The position numbers and the translations under genes are program-made. Shown piece after piece: positions 22,966 through 33,620 of a DNA stretch of 64,000 nucleotides (the stretch's first letter is position 1; each line of letters starts with the position of its first letter). The DNA is from Halicephalobus mephisto (taxonomy: Eukaryota > Nematoda > Chromadorea > Rhabditida > Panagrolaimidae): positions 1-64,000 of the forward strand of contig SWDT01000559.1 in assembly GCA_009193035.1 (NCBI GenBank), read 5' to 3'. The notes beneath the pieces are model-generated. The model saw only the letters and a list, made by a program, of their open reading frames with translations. It was not told where the DNA came from and ran no database searches.

Positions 22966-25900
22966 TCATGCATAAATATTGCTATGTTGGCTTTTTTGAT
23001 CTCCGACATCTTCATTAGTGGATTTCGAAGTTTCATTGGATTGATTTGATTCGTTGTTGGACGAATTTCGATCGTCCTCTTTGAACTCGTTTCCGGGACT
23101 TCCCATCGGAATCAGCATCGTCCCGGCTTCGTCGTCTTCGTCATCGTAATTTTTGGATTTTTTTCGTTTTCGTAATCCAGTGGCTTCGAGGTTACTGTCG
23201 TAGTAGGAGGGTACGGGGTAAGGGTGCTGGAAAAAGTTTTTTAAAAATTAAAAATAGAAATTTAAAAAAAAATTGAAAATAGAAATTTTAAAAATTAAAA
23301 AATTAAAAACAAAAATTTAAAAAACATTTAAAATAGAAATTTAAAAAAGAATTTAAAATAGAAATTTTAGAAAATTATGAAATTTTCTACTATATTTCAA
23401 AAATTTTCAAATACTTTTTCAAAATTTTTGATGAATTCTAAAAAATTTTAAATTTCGAAATTTTTAATAAATTCTGGAAAATTTTAAATTTCGAAATTTT
23501 TGATGAATTCTGAAAAGTTCTGAAAAATTTTTAATTTCGAAATTTTTGATGCATTCTGAAAAATTTAATTTCGAAATTTTTAATAAATTCTAAGAAATTA
23601 AAAATTTTATAAAAAAAATTACTCCAGGGTCTTGGATGTTGTGGTAGCTTTTGTAGAGTTCGGCGACTAGTTCTGTTCCGAAGATGACTCCGGCGTGGAA
23701 AGAGACCATTCTCAAAACGAAAATTCCGTCCATCTTGAGGTAGTCGTTCACGAATTGGATTACTCGTTTTTTTTCTTCTAAAAAATAAAATTGATTAAAA
23801 AAATTTTAATTTTTCAAAAATGGTCTTGACAAGAGTTTTGAAAATTTGAAATGTTAGATTCAGAACCTCCACGAGATTCTGCGAGACTTCAGAAATTTCA
23901 GAAAACTTCAAAATATCAAATTAAATTTTCAAAAATTTTAAAAGATTTTCAAAAACTTTAAAAATCGAAAAAATTTCAGAAAATGAAACTAAATTCTATT
24001 CAATTTTAAAATCTTCAAAAAATTTCAAAAAATTACAAAATAAAAATAATTTTTTTTAAATTATAAAATTAAAATAATTTTAAAAAATTACAAAATAAAA
24101 ATAATTTTTTTTAAATTACAAAACCAAAATAACTTTTTAAAAATTATAAAATTAAAATAATTTTAAAAAAATTACAAAATTAAAATAACTTTTTAAAAAA
24201 TTATAAAATTAAAATAATTTTTGAAAATTATAAAATTAAAATAATTTTTGAAAATTATAAAATAATTTTTTAAAAATTATAAAATTAAAATAATTTTTTA
24301 AAGATTTAACTTACGTTTTGTGTCCAATTCCAATTCACTGAGCTCCAGATTGCTTTGGACAAAATTACTTCCGAAACAAGAAAAACTGATAATCATTGTC
24401 CAGTAAAAAAACGAAACGAAAGTACAGAAGGCCAGGATGACGTACCAGAACCAAAGAAGAATAAAAATTTTTTCGTTAAAAATATTAATCACCAAAACAC
24501 ATTGTACACTGTATTTTTGAATATTTGCCACTTGTCGAATCTGAAAAAAATAAATTCTAAAAAATTACATTTTTTACAAAAAGATTTTTAATTTTTATTG
24601 ATTCTAAAAACATAAAAATCATAGTATTTTAAATATTGGGAATTTTTACAACGAATTGGTCTCAATATGAGTTTTCTAAAAAGTTCGAAAATTAAAATAT
24701 TATAAAAAATTAAAGATTTTTTACGAAATGATCTCAACAAGAATTTTCGAAATATTTCATAAAAATTAAAAATAAAATCTACAGTAAAATTATAAATAAA
24801 AATTATTAGAATTTTTGAAGTTTTATAAAAAAATAAAATCTACAGTAAAATTATAAATAAAAATTATTAGAATTTTTGAAATTTTATAAAAAAATAAAAC
24901 CTACAGTAAAATTACAAATAAATATCTTCAGAATTTTTGAAATATTTTATAAAAATAAAATCTACAGTAAAATTGTAAATAAAAATTATTAGAATTTTTG
25001 AAATATTATAAAAAAACAAAACCTACAGTAAAATCGCAGATGGAGACCCTGGGGAAGTACCCGCTGGTCTCCCATTGCTGGCCCCGGATGATGTCCCAGA
25101 CGACGTCGAATCCGTACCAGGTGTACTTGTCCGTGTGGAGAAACCAGTTCATGAAGTAGAACTGAACCCAAACGTTCACCAAATAAAAAAATTTCGTGAC
25201 GAGATACAGGTAGCTTATGAAACAAGTTTTATATCGAAGATTAAAAAATTTAATAAATTCGTTGATTATTATGTTTCTTTTAATCATTCTTTTTTGAAAT
25301 CTGAGGGCTTTTGTGATGTGTAATGTCAGAGTTATCAAAGTTTTTTTTCTTACAGAATCTTCCATATTTTGAGAATCACAGGCCCTTTCGACGATTTCGT
25401 GGACTCGGATTCCAGAATTCAAACTGGCACATTTCCAGAGAAAACTCGGCAATCTGAAACACGCCGCCTGAAGCAAAAAAAGAAACGGCACCCATTGGTA
25501 GTAACTCAGCCTTCTGGATTCGCTGTATCTGTCGTCTTCTTTGATCAATTCCACATGGACATCCGGCCTCACGAAGTATGAATCCTGGGACCAGCAAAAG
25601 TTTTCTGTATACTAAAAATAAAAAAATAAAATATAAAATATACAAAAATAAAATATATAAAATATATAAAAATAAAATATATAAAAAAATAAAATATATA
25701 CAATATATACAATATATAAAATATATAAAATATATAAAATATATAAAATATATAAAATATATAAAATATATAAAATATATAAAAATTAAAAATAAAATAT
25801 ATAAAAATTAAATTTTGAAAATTTTATAGTTATGAAATTTGAAAAGAATTAAAATTATAGAAATGACTGAATTATAAAAGTTTTAAAAAATTAAAACTAT

Positions 25901-28900
25901 GAAATTTATGATTATAGATAATTTCAGAAGCTTCTATATGATTTTAGAAAAGTCCGAGATTTTCAACAGATTCTGAAAAGTTCTACAATATCCTGTGAGA
26001 TGTTCAAAAACTCCAGAATCTTTTAAAAAACTCTAAAAATATAAAATTTTAAAAAATCTCAAAAGTTCCTATTTTAGAAAAGTCCAAAATTGCTCAAAAA
26101 ATTCCCAAAAAACTCCAGAATCTTTAGTGAAGTCTTCAAAAACCCCAGAATCTCCTGTGAGATCTTCAAAAACTCCAGAATCTTTTAAAAAGCCTTAAAA
26201 ATTTAAAATTTCTAAAATTCTAAAAAATTTATAATCTTCTAAGATTTCAGAAAAATCAAAAATTTTCAAATAGATTCTGAAAAGTTCTAAAAACTAAATT
26301 TTTTCGAAATTTTCTAATTTTTGGAAATTTCAATTTTTATAAAAAAATCATTTTCTTGCCTGTTCCCAACTGCCAGGAAATTTGGAAGGTAAAACACACT
26401 CAATTGGCCTCCCTAAAAAAGGAAAAATTGGTCAGAATAATTTTGGACTCAAGACTTGCCTCCGAACTGCTTGAAGCTGATCAAAACACTAAAAGCAAGA
26501 AGCATATTGGGAGTATAGAGGTAGTTCATCCTATCTACCACATCGTCGTCTTTTCTCGACGAGAGATATCTCATCATCGAGATTACCGCTTCGATCATCA
26601 TCTTGATCCAGTGCGGCAAGCGCTAGAAGCGCTTGAAAACTTGATAGACTAAAAGTTTCGAAATCATACTGTAACAAAATTGAATATAAAAGTTCTACGC
26701 AACGGTCCCGACACGAATGTCCAAAAGATTTCAAAAATCATACTGTAACAACAAAGAAAATAAAAATTTTTAGAAAGTAGTCTAGACATGAATACTCAAA
26801 AATTATGAAAATTTTCAATTATACTCTAACAAAATTGAAAATAAAACTTCTACGCAACGGTCCCAACAGGAATGTTTAAAAAATTTTTAAAATTTCTAAA
26901 ATTATACTGTAAAAAAAGTTTTTAGGAAAGAGTCTAGACATGAATACTCAAAAATTATGAAAATTTTCAATTATACTGTAACAAAATTGAAAATAAAAGT
27001 TCTACGCAATGGTCCCGACACGAATGTCCAAAAGATTTTTAAAATTTCTAAAATCATACTGTAAAAAAATTTAAAAATAAGAAATTTAAAAAATTTTTAA
27101 ATTGAAACAAAATCTTAAAAATTTTAAATTGAAACAAAATTTTAAAAAATTTCGAAATTTTCCAAACAAAAATTTTCGGAATATCCTAAAAATTTCCCCG
27201 TTCCAAATACTGGCTCCGAAATTTGTCACTAAATTTCAAAGTTCCAGGAAAACGGAAAATAAAGAAAACAAGATTATTGAATACAATAGACAATCCCATT
27301 GGCGAAATTGTAAAAGATTTTTAATCGATCACGGGAAACTAGAAAATACATCAAATATCGTTTTTTCCATTATATTCCGAAATTAAAAAAAAAACAAAAA
27401 TGAAACTGTAATTTAAAAATAAAAATAAGTTTTTAAAAAATGGTCTCGATACGAAAATTCGGAAAAAATTAAAAAAAATAATTTCAATTTTATGTGATTT
27501 CGTAATTAATCAGATATAAATACAAAATTCAAAATTTTAAAAAATGGTCCCAACACGAAAATTCAGAAAAAATTTTAAAAAAATTACGTAATAATTTCAA
27601 TTTTTCATAACTTGATAATTAATCAGATATAAATACAAAATTCAAAATTTTAAAAAATTGTCCCGATACGAAAATTCAGAAAAAACTTTTAAAAATTTCG
27701 TAATAATTATATTTTTTCATAACTTGATAATTAATCAGATATAAATACAAAATTCAAAATTTTAAAAAATGGTCCCAACACGAAAATTCAGAATAAATTT
27801 TTAAAAAAATTACGTAATTTAAATTTTACGTAGCTATTTTGTAATCAACTTTTCAGAAATGCATTCGACTTAGACAACTCTAAAATTTCTAAAATAAAGT
27901 CACATAGGGCACCCAACCCCCAGGGTACTGACTACAAAAAACACCAATCAATATTCGAAAATTCACATTTCGAAGACGAATTGTTTTTGTTATAAAACTA
28001 AAAACCATAAATTATTATTCGTTAAATCAAGGCCGAACGAAACTCCAGACGGACTAAAGTGGCAAAAGGGTCAACCAAATAAACAGACAACAAAGATAAA
28101 GAAATAACCGCTTATCGTGGAAAAACTGGTCATCAACATTTTCGAAAAACAAACTTTTCGAAAATATGAAATTTCCCGAAAAAACGAAAATAATTGAATT
28201 TTTTTGAAAAATTAAAAACCAATTTTACTTTTTCAAATAAGTCATATTTTTAAATTAATTAATATCTTAAAAGTCGTTGAAAATTGTTAAAAATGAAATT
28301 CATATATGAATTATTTTTTAAATTAAGATAAAAATAAAATTCATATATGAATTACTTTTTAAATTAAGATAAAAATAAAATTCATATATGAATTACTTTT
28401 TAAATTGAAATAAAAATAAAATTCATATATGAATTACTTTTTAAATTAAGATAAAAATAAAATTCATATATGAATTACTTTTTAAATTGAAATAAAAATA
28501 AAATTTATATATGAATTACTTTTTAAATCAAAGTAAAAGTGACATTATTTCTCTTGCCAGTGAAAACAAAACAGATGTGCGCGATTGGAAAAATGGCCGA
28601 ACTGAAAGCCAAAGAAACGTTTTTCAACCGGTTCTTTCAGACAAAAAAGAAGATCCACGTGAATTTTTGTCCTTGTAGCTGGAAAACAGGCAAAAATTGA
28701 TTAATTTTAAAATTAAACTTTTATATAAAACTGACCGCTGACCAAGATGGAGCAAAATTAGGCGGAGTTATGCATTCTAGAGGATTATCGTAAAACTGTT
28801 TAAAAGCCGTCAAAGAAGAAAAAATTAAAAGCAGATTCGAAGTCCATTGGTAATTGGCCCTGTCGACGGGATCATCGTCTTTTCTGGAATTGAAGTACTT

Positions 28901-28930
28901 TGAAAATTCCAAAATTTTATCGATTGACAT
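22966..28930 (-). CDS. Innexin (gap-junction channel subunit), long isoform
   Basis: Complete innexin of 473 residues. Minus-strand exons: 28930-28736, 25611-25027, 24540-24315, 23777-23623, 23226-22966; all GT-AG and in frame. Innexins form hexameric hemichannels and gap junctions in the plasma membrane. Evidence: the family N-terminus [16 protein letters not shown]1, and a first extracellular loop with two cysteines (C53 and C71 in YTENFCW). The hallmark YYQWV (residues 102-106) starts TM2. TM3 is near 195-222. The second loop has C257 and C274 in SICDFT/IRQ and SVQCVL. TM4 is near 283-308, followed by the conserved cytoplasmic [13 protein letters not shown]. The C-terminal exon is acidic/Ser-Asn-rich, with LRKRKKSK, and ends SNIYA. 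Start chosen because TTTTCAG lies 8 nt upstream. Intron 1 is 3124 bp and contains a second N-terminal module. Which C. elegans inx gene it matches is not assigned. Confidence 0.93.
23234..24300 (-). repeat. Low-complexity arrays in innexin introns 3 and 4
   Basis: Intron 4 (23227-23622) repeats ATTTCGAAATTTTTGATGAATT-like units. Intron 3 (23778-24314) has about ten imperfect copies of AAATTATAAAATTAAAATAA (24040-24300). No coding content; exon 4 lies between them. Confidence 0.7.
24771..25030 (-). repeat. Tandem repeat containing copies of the innexin exon-2 splice donor
   Basis: On the plus strand the unit includes (A/T)CTACAGTAAAATT.(T/C)AAATAAA, at 24779, 24839, 24900, 24960 and 25022, a period of about 60 bp. 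Read on the minus strand each unit gives TTTTACTGTAG(A/G)T, and the last one is the real exon-2 donor (ACT|GTAGGT at 25027/25026). Confidence 0.8.
25618..25805 (+). repeat. AAAATATATA microsatellite beside innexin exon 2
   Basis: Uninterrupted runs of (AAAATATAT)n, beginning seven bases outside the exon-2 acceptor on the intronic side. A 77-codon Lys/Ile/Tyr plus-strand frame here is purely repeat-derived. Confidence 0.9.
26360..26601 (-). CDS. Alternative innexin N-terminal module (exons 1b and 2b)
   Basis: Within intron 1 of the innexin a second N-terminal module is encoded by exons 26601-26460 (142 nt) and 26412-26360 (53 nt). It begins with [20 protein letters not shown] and continues through [22 protein letters not shown] and FPGSWEQ, then joins phase 0 to YTENFCW of exon 2. 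The module is 195 nt/65 residues, exactly as long as module 1a, and 32 of 65 positions are identical without gaps; the E1 cysteine is conserved. Both donors are GC rather than GT: G|GCAAGT at 26459 and CAG|GCAAGA at 26359; acceptors are TTTTTTAG (26415-26413) and the shared TTTTTAG before 25611. The 47-bp and 748-bp introns are typical in size. It should give an isoform with a different N-terminal helix, TM1 and first half of loop 1. Confidence 0.82.
26649..26655 (-). promoter_or_regulatory. Candidate SL acceptor for innexin module 1b
   Basis: CTTTTAG on the minus strand, 47 nt before the first ATG (26601). It is a weaker match than TTTTCAG; an internal promoter upstream (26.7-28.7 kb) is implied but not visible as a motif. 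Confidence 0.4.
26690..27840 (+). repeat. Two tandem arrays in the innexin first intron
   Basis: First array (26690-27070): units with ACGCAACGGTCCCGACACGAATGT and ATCATACTGTAAC, alternating with GTCTAGACATGAATACTC. Second array (27430-27840): four units of about 110-117 bp with AAAATGGTCCCAACACGAAAATT and ATAATTAATCAGATATAAATAC. Between them a short open frame (27102-27386) is Lys/Asn/Phe-rich and not considered coding. 27850-28140 is less repetitive and could hold promoter elements for module 1b. Confidence 0.75.
28290..28530 (+). repeat. Six-copy array of a TTCATATATGAA palindrome unit
   Basis: Period about 43-44 bp: AAAATTCATATATGAATTAC followed by TTTTTAAATTAAGATAAAAA. Each unit centres on a perfect 14-bp palindrome ATTCATATATGAAT. 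It lies in the first intron, 200 bp from exon 1a. Confidence 0.9.
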
Positions 28931-28938
28931 TCTTGATT

Positions 28939-28945
28939 CTGAAAA
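28939..28945 (-). promoter_or_regulatory. SL trans-splice acceptor of innexin module 1a
   Basis: TTTTCAG on the minus strand, 8 nt before the ATG at 28930. This is the canonical nematode acceptor, which fixes the start of the long isoform. Confidence 0.65.
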
Positions 28946-29427
28946 GTCAAAATAAATCAAAATTTCGAGAATCACCAAAGCGGAATGACGTTACAAATTT
29001 TGAAATCAATCGCTCTCACGAAAATTGTTGATGGATACGGTAATTTTAGTTATTTTAAAAAGTAAAAAATACTTCGCGCCAAAAACACTAAAAAACCAGC
29101 AATTCCCACAACGAAAGTTTTTAAAGGTCATATTAACGTTAAATATTTCATGCTAAGAACATTAAAAAAGAAAAATCAACTCTTACCACGAAAGTTTCTA
29201 AAAAATTACAGTAATTTTATTCATTTCTAAATAGTAGTAAAATTTCGCTTCAAGAGCACTGGAAAAAAAGTCAACTTTTACCATGAAAGTTCCTAAAGAC
29301 TATTATAACTTTACTTATTTCTTCATGTGGATAAATATTTTCACCGAAAAATAACCTAAAAGAACATCTAAGTGAACTCCTGCTGCGAAAAATTCAAAAA
29401 ATCGTAACGATCGCGTTCAGTTACTGG

Positions 29428-30201
29428 ACGGTGTGAGCTGTGATCGCCACAATCATTCTTGAGACATAATCTTTCTGTTTTAGAATAAAAATATCAGACT
29501 GTAAAGACAAGAACTGCTAGTTCTAGTTTAGATAGTTTGAACATCAGGAATCGAGGAGTACTGTGAAGTCATCATCAAGTCCCTAGCTGGCGAGTGATTT
29601 GGGTTGTTCTCTTAACCAGTACGCTGCTGTGGGCGTCTTGAGACAACTGTGGATCATGAATGAAAGTCTTAATTATGTTTCAGATTATTATACAAATTAT
29701 ATCTATTTCTTGTTGTTCGAGTCAAGATTATCATCGTACTTCTGTTTTTTATCTTAACAGATGGATATTAATTGATATAATCTGATCTACACTCGGAAGG
29801 CCCCGGAAAAGATGGAGCGACGACCTCGCAGAAGCGCTAGAATGTAAGAAGGCCGAATTCGATGTCACGCAGCACACTTTCTCTCCAACCTGTGCTGCCC
29901 CCTACGCACGAATCCAACTGGAAAGCTGGATCAAGGGAAACGACAATTAGAATTGAATTATTTAAATTTAAATTGTAATTTGTTGTAAAATTTGATTGTG
30001 CGATATAGAAATAAAAAGTAAACAGTAACCCGATCTATGATTAGATTACTGTTAAGAGGAAATTAGACCTGGAAGAGAGCACCAGAAACGGTAGTGAACG
30101 GTGTGAGCTATGACCATCACCACCGCTCTTGGGATTATATAGCCTTTCTATTTTAAAATAAAAATATCAGACCGTAAAGACAAAAATTGCTAGTTCTAGT
30201 T
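29428..30201 (+). repeat. Direct repeat pair bracketing a reverse-transcriptase relic
   Basis: Copies at 29428-29529 and 30097-30201 share GGTGTGAGCT.TGA, AATAAAAATATCAGAC.GTAA and TTGCTAGTTCTAGTT, at roughly 80% identity by eye. The RT-like fragment at 29.8 kb lies between them. They could be two copies of one element's end. Confidence 0.65.
29792..29950 (+). pseudogene. C-terminal relic of a non-LTR reverse transcriptase
   Basis: A 52-codon frame closed by TAG, preceded directly by a stop. It starts GRPRKRWSDDL and goes on to a Cys-containing segment and a Trp near the end. GRPxxRWxDD is a recurrent signature near the C-terminus of nematode non-LTR retrotransposon proteins (RTE/CR1-like endonuclease-RTs). 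No palm-domain YADD was found upstream, so only the tail survives. Confidence 0.5.
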
Positions 30202-30482
30202 CAGCTACCGACATGGATAAAATTTTGTTTAAAAATAAATTTTTAGAACAAAAAAAAATAAATTTCTATCGCGGAAATCTCCAAAAATCTTTGGGATTTT
30301 AAATTTATTTTAATAGAATTCCGAAAAAGTAAACTAAAAATACAAAATAAATTTTTAGAATAAAAATCACAAATAATCATAAATTTTCCACATATTAGAC
30401 AAGATGGAATTCCGTGTTACGAAATAATTTTTAAAAAACCAAAAAACTTTCACCACAAAAGTCCCTGAAAATCAGGATACTT

Positions 30483-30720
30483 TTGTTTATTTACCAGTGC
30501 GAGTGGAACTTCGGTAAAAAAATTGTTTTAAAAAACGCGCCGGCCACTCTCATCACGGAAATTCCTGAAGATCAAAATGATTTTATCTACCAGTGCGAGT
30601 GGAAAATTATTCAAAAAAGTTATTTTAAAAAAGCGCGCGGGCACTCTCATCACGAAAGTTCCTGAAAATCAGGATAATTTTACTTACCAGTGTGAGTGGA
30701 ATTTCGCTCAAAAACCAGCC
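30483..30720 (+). repeat. Three-copy tandem repeat, about 95 bp
   Basis: Each unit has TTTACCAGTGCGAGTGGAA, then AAAAA.CGCGC.GGCACTCTCATC, then ACGAAAGTTCCTGA. It encodes a repeated FIYQCEW only by chance. Similar CCACGAAAGTCCCTGAAA phrases recur at 45.4-46.7 kb. Confidence 0.8.
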
Positions 30721-31960
30721 AATTGTGCTTACCTATCGTAAATATAGGTTTTTACAATATTGAAGTTTTTCGATATATCGATTTTTAAAATTATTTTGTT
30801 ATTTACAAAATACACCTATTTCATAAAAAATTAATTTTAAAAATCCTACTGATCAAACAGGAGAAGACGTGGATGGTGTAATTCCACAAAATAATCCAAG
30901 TTTAAAAAAATGGAATAACTGTCATTTTTCTACTCGAGGAAGAAAACTGGCTCTTGAAGTAAAAACTGATCTCATTTGTCAACAAACAAGATTTAACTGG
31001 TCGTGATTATCATGGTCAAAGAAATGAAACTTAAAAAAATTAAATTTTATTTATTTTTAAAATTTACTTTTTTTTAAAATTTATTTATTTAAAAATTTAT
31101 TTCTTTTAAAAATTTACTTTTTTTTAAAATTTATTTATTTAAAATAAATGTTTTTAAAATTTACTTTTTTTTAAATTTATCTAAATTGAAAATTACTGTA
31201 AGTCGTTCAACTTCAAGTGGAACCGGAAAAACGGTCAACAGTTTTGGCATTTTCAAGTGGACAAGGAAAATCTGGTCTTGAGAGTGAGATTAACTTTCGA
31301 TTAATCCGGTCAAGTGGAAAATGGCTAAATCAGAAAAATCAAATTTATTCAATTACAATTTTAAAACATTTTTAACATTTTGTAAAATTCTAAAGTTTTC
31401 GAAAAATTAAAATTTTTTAATATTTTAGAAATTTGAGAATCTTTAAAGAATTTTAATTATATTTATTTTTATTTTTAAAAATAATAAAATTCGAAATTTT
31501 TAGAGTACGGTAAAATTTCTAAAATTTCAGATTTTTTAAATTTCTAAAAATTTTCAGATTTTATTTATTTTCATTTTTAATACTAAAAATAAAAAACAGA
31601 ATTAATCCAGAAAACCTATTGAAGAGCAGAGTGTGGAAGAGATGAGATACTCTTGACGGCTTGATCAAACAATTTCATTCAAAATCGTCGAGATTCTCCG
31701 GCTGCTGTTTTATTTTCTCACAAAAGAAATATGCTTCGATGGTTGAAATAAAATAAAATATAAACTTTGAGTTAGGGGTCGTCCAGGGGACTGACCCCGG
31801 GTGGCCTTTGATGATGTTCAAATAGATTTTTTGGATTTTATTTTTCAAGAAAATTATTTTTTACAATTTTATATAAAATTATGAAACATAAATTTTTTCA
31901 AGCCATCGGAATCTGTTAAGTGATTTCAAAATTTTATAAAATCCTAAAAATGAATAATTT
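30721..31960. other. Repeat-poor and low-complexity mix, no gene
   Basis: 30860-31040 and 31195-31330 are less AT-rich and carry AAGTGGA..A.GG phrases. 31590-31830 is a GC-richer block (GGGGACTGACCCCGGGTGG) followed by low-complexity DNA, possibly a retroelement 3' end. No continuous frame. Confidence 0.35.
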
Positions 31961-33620
31961 CACAATTTTCGGTCCTAACTGGAAAGTTTAAGAATTTCGT
32001 GTCGAGATTTTTTAAAATAATTTTTGACTGATTTTTATGAATTTTTATAAAAAAATAGTTTTAGAGTCTTGTAAAATCCTAAAAATGAATAATTTCACAA
32101 TTTTCGGTCCTAACTGGAAAATTCAAAAATTTCGTGTTGAGACTTTTTAAAATTCCATGACGATTATTTTTATTTTTAACAATGATTTGGAACTTTGTAA
32201 ATTTACTAAAAACATAAATTTTTGCGTTCTTAATCTCAATTGAGAAATTTCGAAAATTCCCTTCGAGACCAGGTTTCCAAATTCAGTGACATTTGTATTT
32301 TTAAAATAACATGATTTTGGAACTTTTAAAAATCACACAAAAAATTTTTGTACTTTTTTTCCGAAAAAGTTTCAGAAATTCGAAAGTACTTTTTTAGGAA
32401 TTTCATAATCAACATTTTTGTTTTTTTAACATGATTTCAGAATTTATAAATTTTGGAATAAAAAATTCTATAATTTCTGGTTTTAATTACAAAGTTCCGG
32501 AAATTCGTGATGAGATAATTTTTAATTTTTTTAACAAATATTTTTTAATAATTTAATTTAAAGTTTTACAAATTTTTTGAATTTCTGGTCCCAAGTGGAA
32601 AATTTCGAAAAAATTCCTGTCGAGACTATTTTTTAATAAATATTTTTCTATTAAATATGTAAAATAAAATTTTACAAAATTTTATAGAATTTTAAAATTT
32701 TTGGTCTGAAGTAGAAAATTTCGAAAATTTTGTTAAAGCTAATTTTTAATTTTTTAATAAATATTTTCTTTTTTTAGATATCTAAAGTAAAATTGTATAA
32801 AATTTTTGAATTTCTGGTCCCAAGTGGAAAATTTTGAAAAAATTCCTGTCGAGACTGCTTTTTAATAAATATTTTTATTTTTTAAATATGTAAAGTAAAA
32901 TTTTACAAAATTTTAAAACTTTCGGTCCTATGTGGAAAATTCCAAAAATATCTTTCAAAACTAATCTTTAATTTTTTTTAATAAATATTTTTATTTTTTT
33001 TAAATTTTACAGTTTTTGATTCTTATTCAGAAATTCTAAAAATTGTTGTCGAGACAGTTTATAGAATTTTTGACAAATATTTTTGTTTTTTTAATGTGAT
33101 TTAGAATCTTGAAAAACATAAAATTTTTCGGTTTTTGGTCTTAATTGGAAAATTCCAGGAATTTCTGTCGAGACCAATTTTTGAAATTTTTAACAAATAT
33201 TTTTGAAAATGTAATTTGAAATTTTGTAAAATCATAAAATCGAAAAAATACAAAATTTTAAATTTCTGGTCCCAAGTGGAAAATTTAAAAATTTTTTTCA
33301 AGACTAATCTTTAATTTTTTAATAAATATTTTAATTTTTTCAAATATGTAAAATAAAATTTTATAAAATTATAAAAATACAAAATTTGGAATTTTTGGTC
33401 CTAAATGGAAAATTTCAAAATTCGTGTCGAGACTAATTTTAATTTTTTTTAATAAATATTTTAATTTTTTCAAATATGTAAAATAAAATTTTATAAAGTT
33501 ATAAAAATACAAAATTCCGAATTTCTGGTCCTAAGTGGAAAATTTCAAAATTCCTCTAAAAAATAAATTTTAATTTTTTCAATAAATATTTTAATTTTTT
33601 TGAACTCAAATATTTTTAAA
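31960..33620 (+). repeat. Long degenerate tandem array, unit about 110-135 bp
   Basis: At least ten units, each with GGTCCTAA.TGGAAAATTTC, then ATTCGTGTCGAGAC, then TTTTTAATAAATATTTT. Copies are visible near 31972, 32106, 32585, 32703, 32817, 32931, 33148, 33267, 33395 and 33525. The TCGTGTCGAGACC core is the reverse complement of the GGTCTCGACACGA motif seen elsewhere. Confidence 0.8.

Noticed and set aside
25578..25811. Plus-strand open frame of Lys/Ile/Tyr repeats
   Set aside because: It is the translation of the AAAATATAT microsatellite next to an innexin exon on the opposite strand.
26356..26652. Plus-strand 98-codon frame
   Set aside because: Antisense shadow of innexin exons 1b and 2b.
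26531..26734. Minus-strand 67-codon frame in the innexin intron
   Set aside because: It is an out-of-frame shadow of innexin exon 1b; the innexin frame explains the region far better.
28290..28530. Regular repeat-spacer look resembling a CRISPR array
   Set aside because: The spacers are copies of one another and the locus is eukaryotic; it is an ordinary tandem repeat.
28545..28690. Less AT-rich block in innexin intron 1, with an acceptor-like TTTTCCAG, considered as an extra exon
   Set aside because: All frames hit stops quickly or lack the expected YCW motif, and exon 1a joins exon 2 in phase without it.
29428..30201. Direct repeats considered as LTRs of a small retrotransposon
   Set aside because: The internal relic is of non-LTR type, no primer-binding site or TG...CA ends are visible, and the spacing is only about 0.7 kb.
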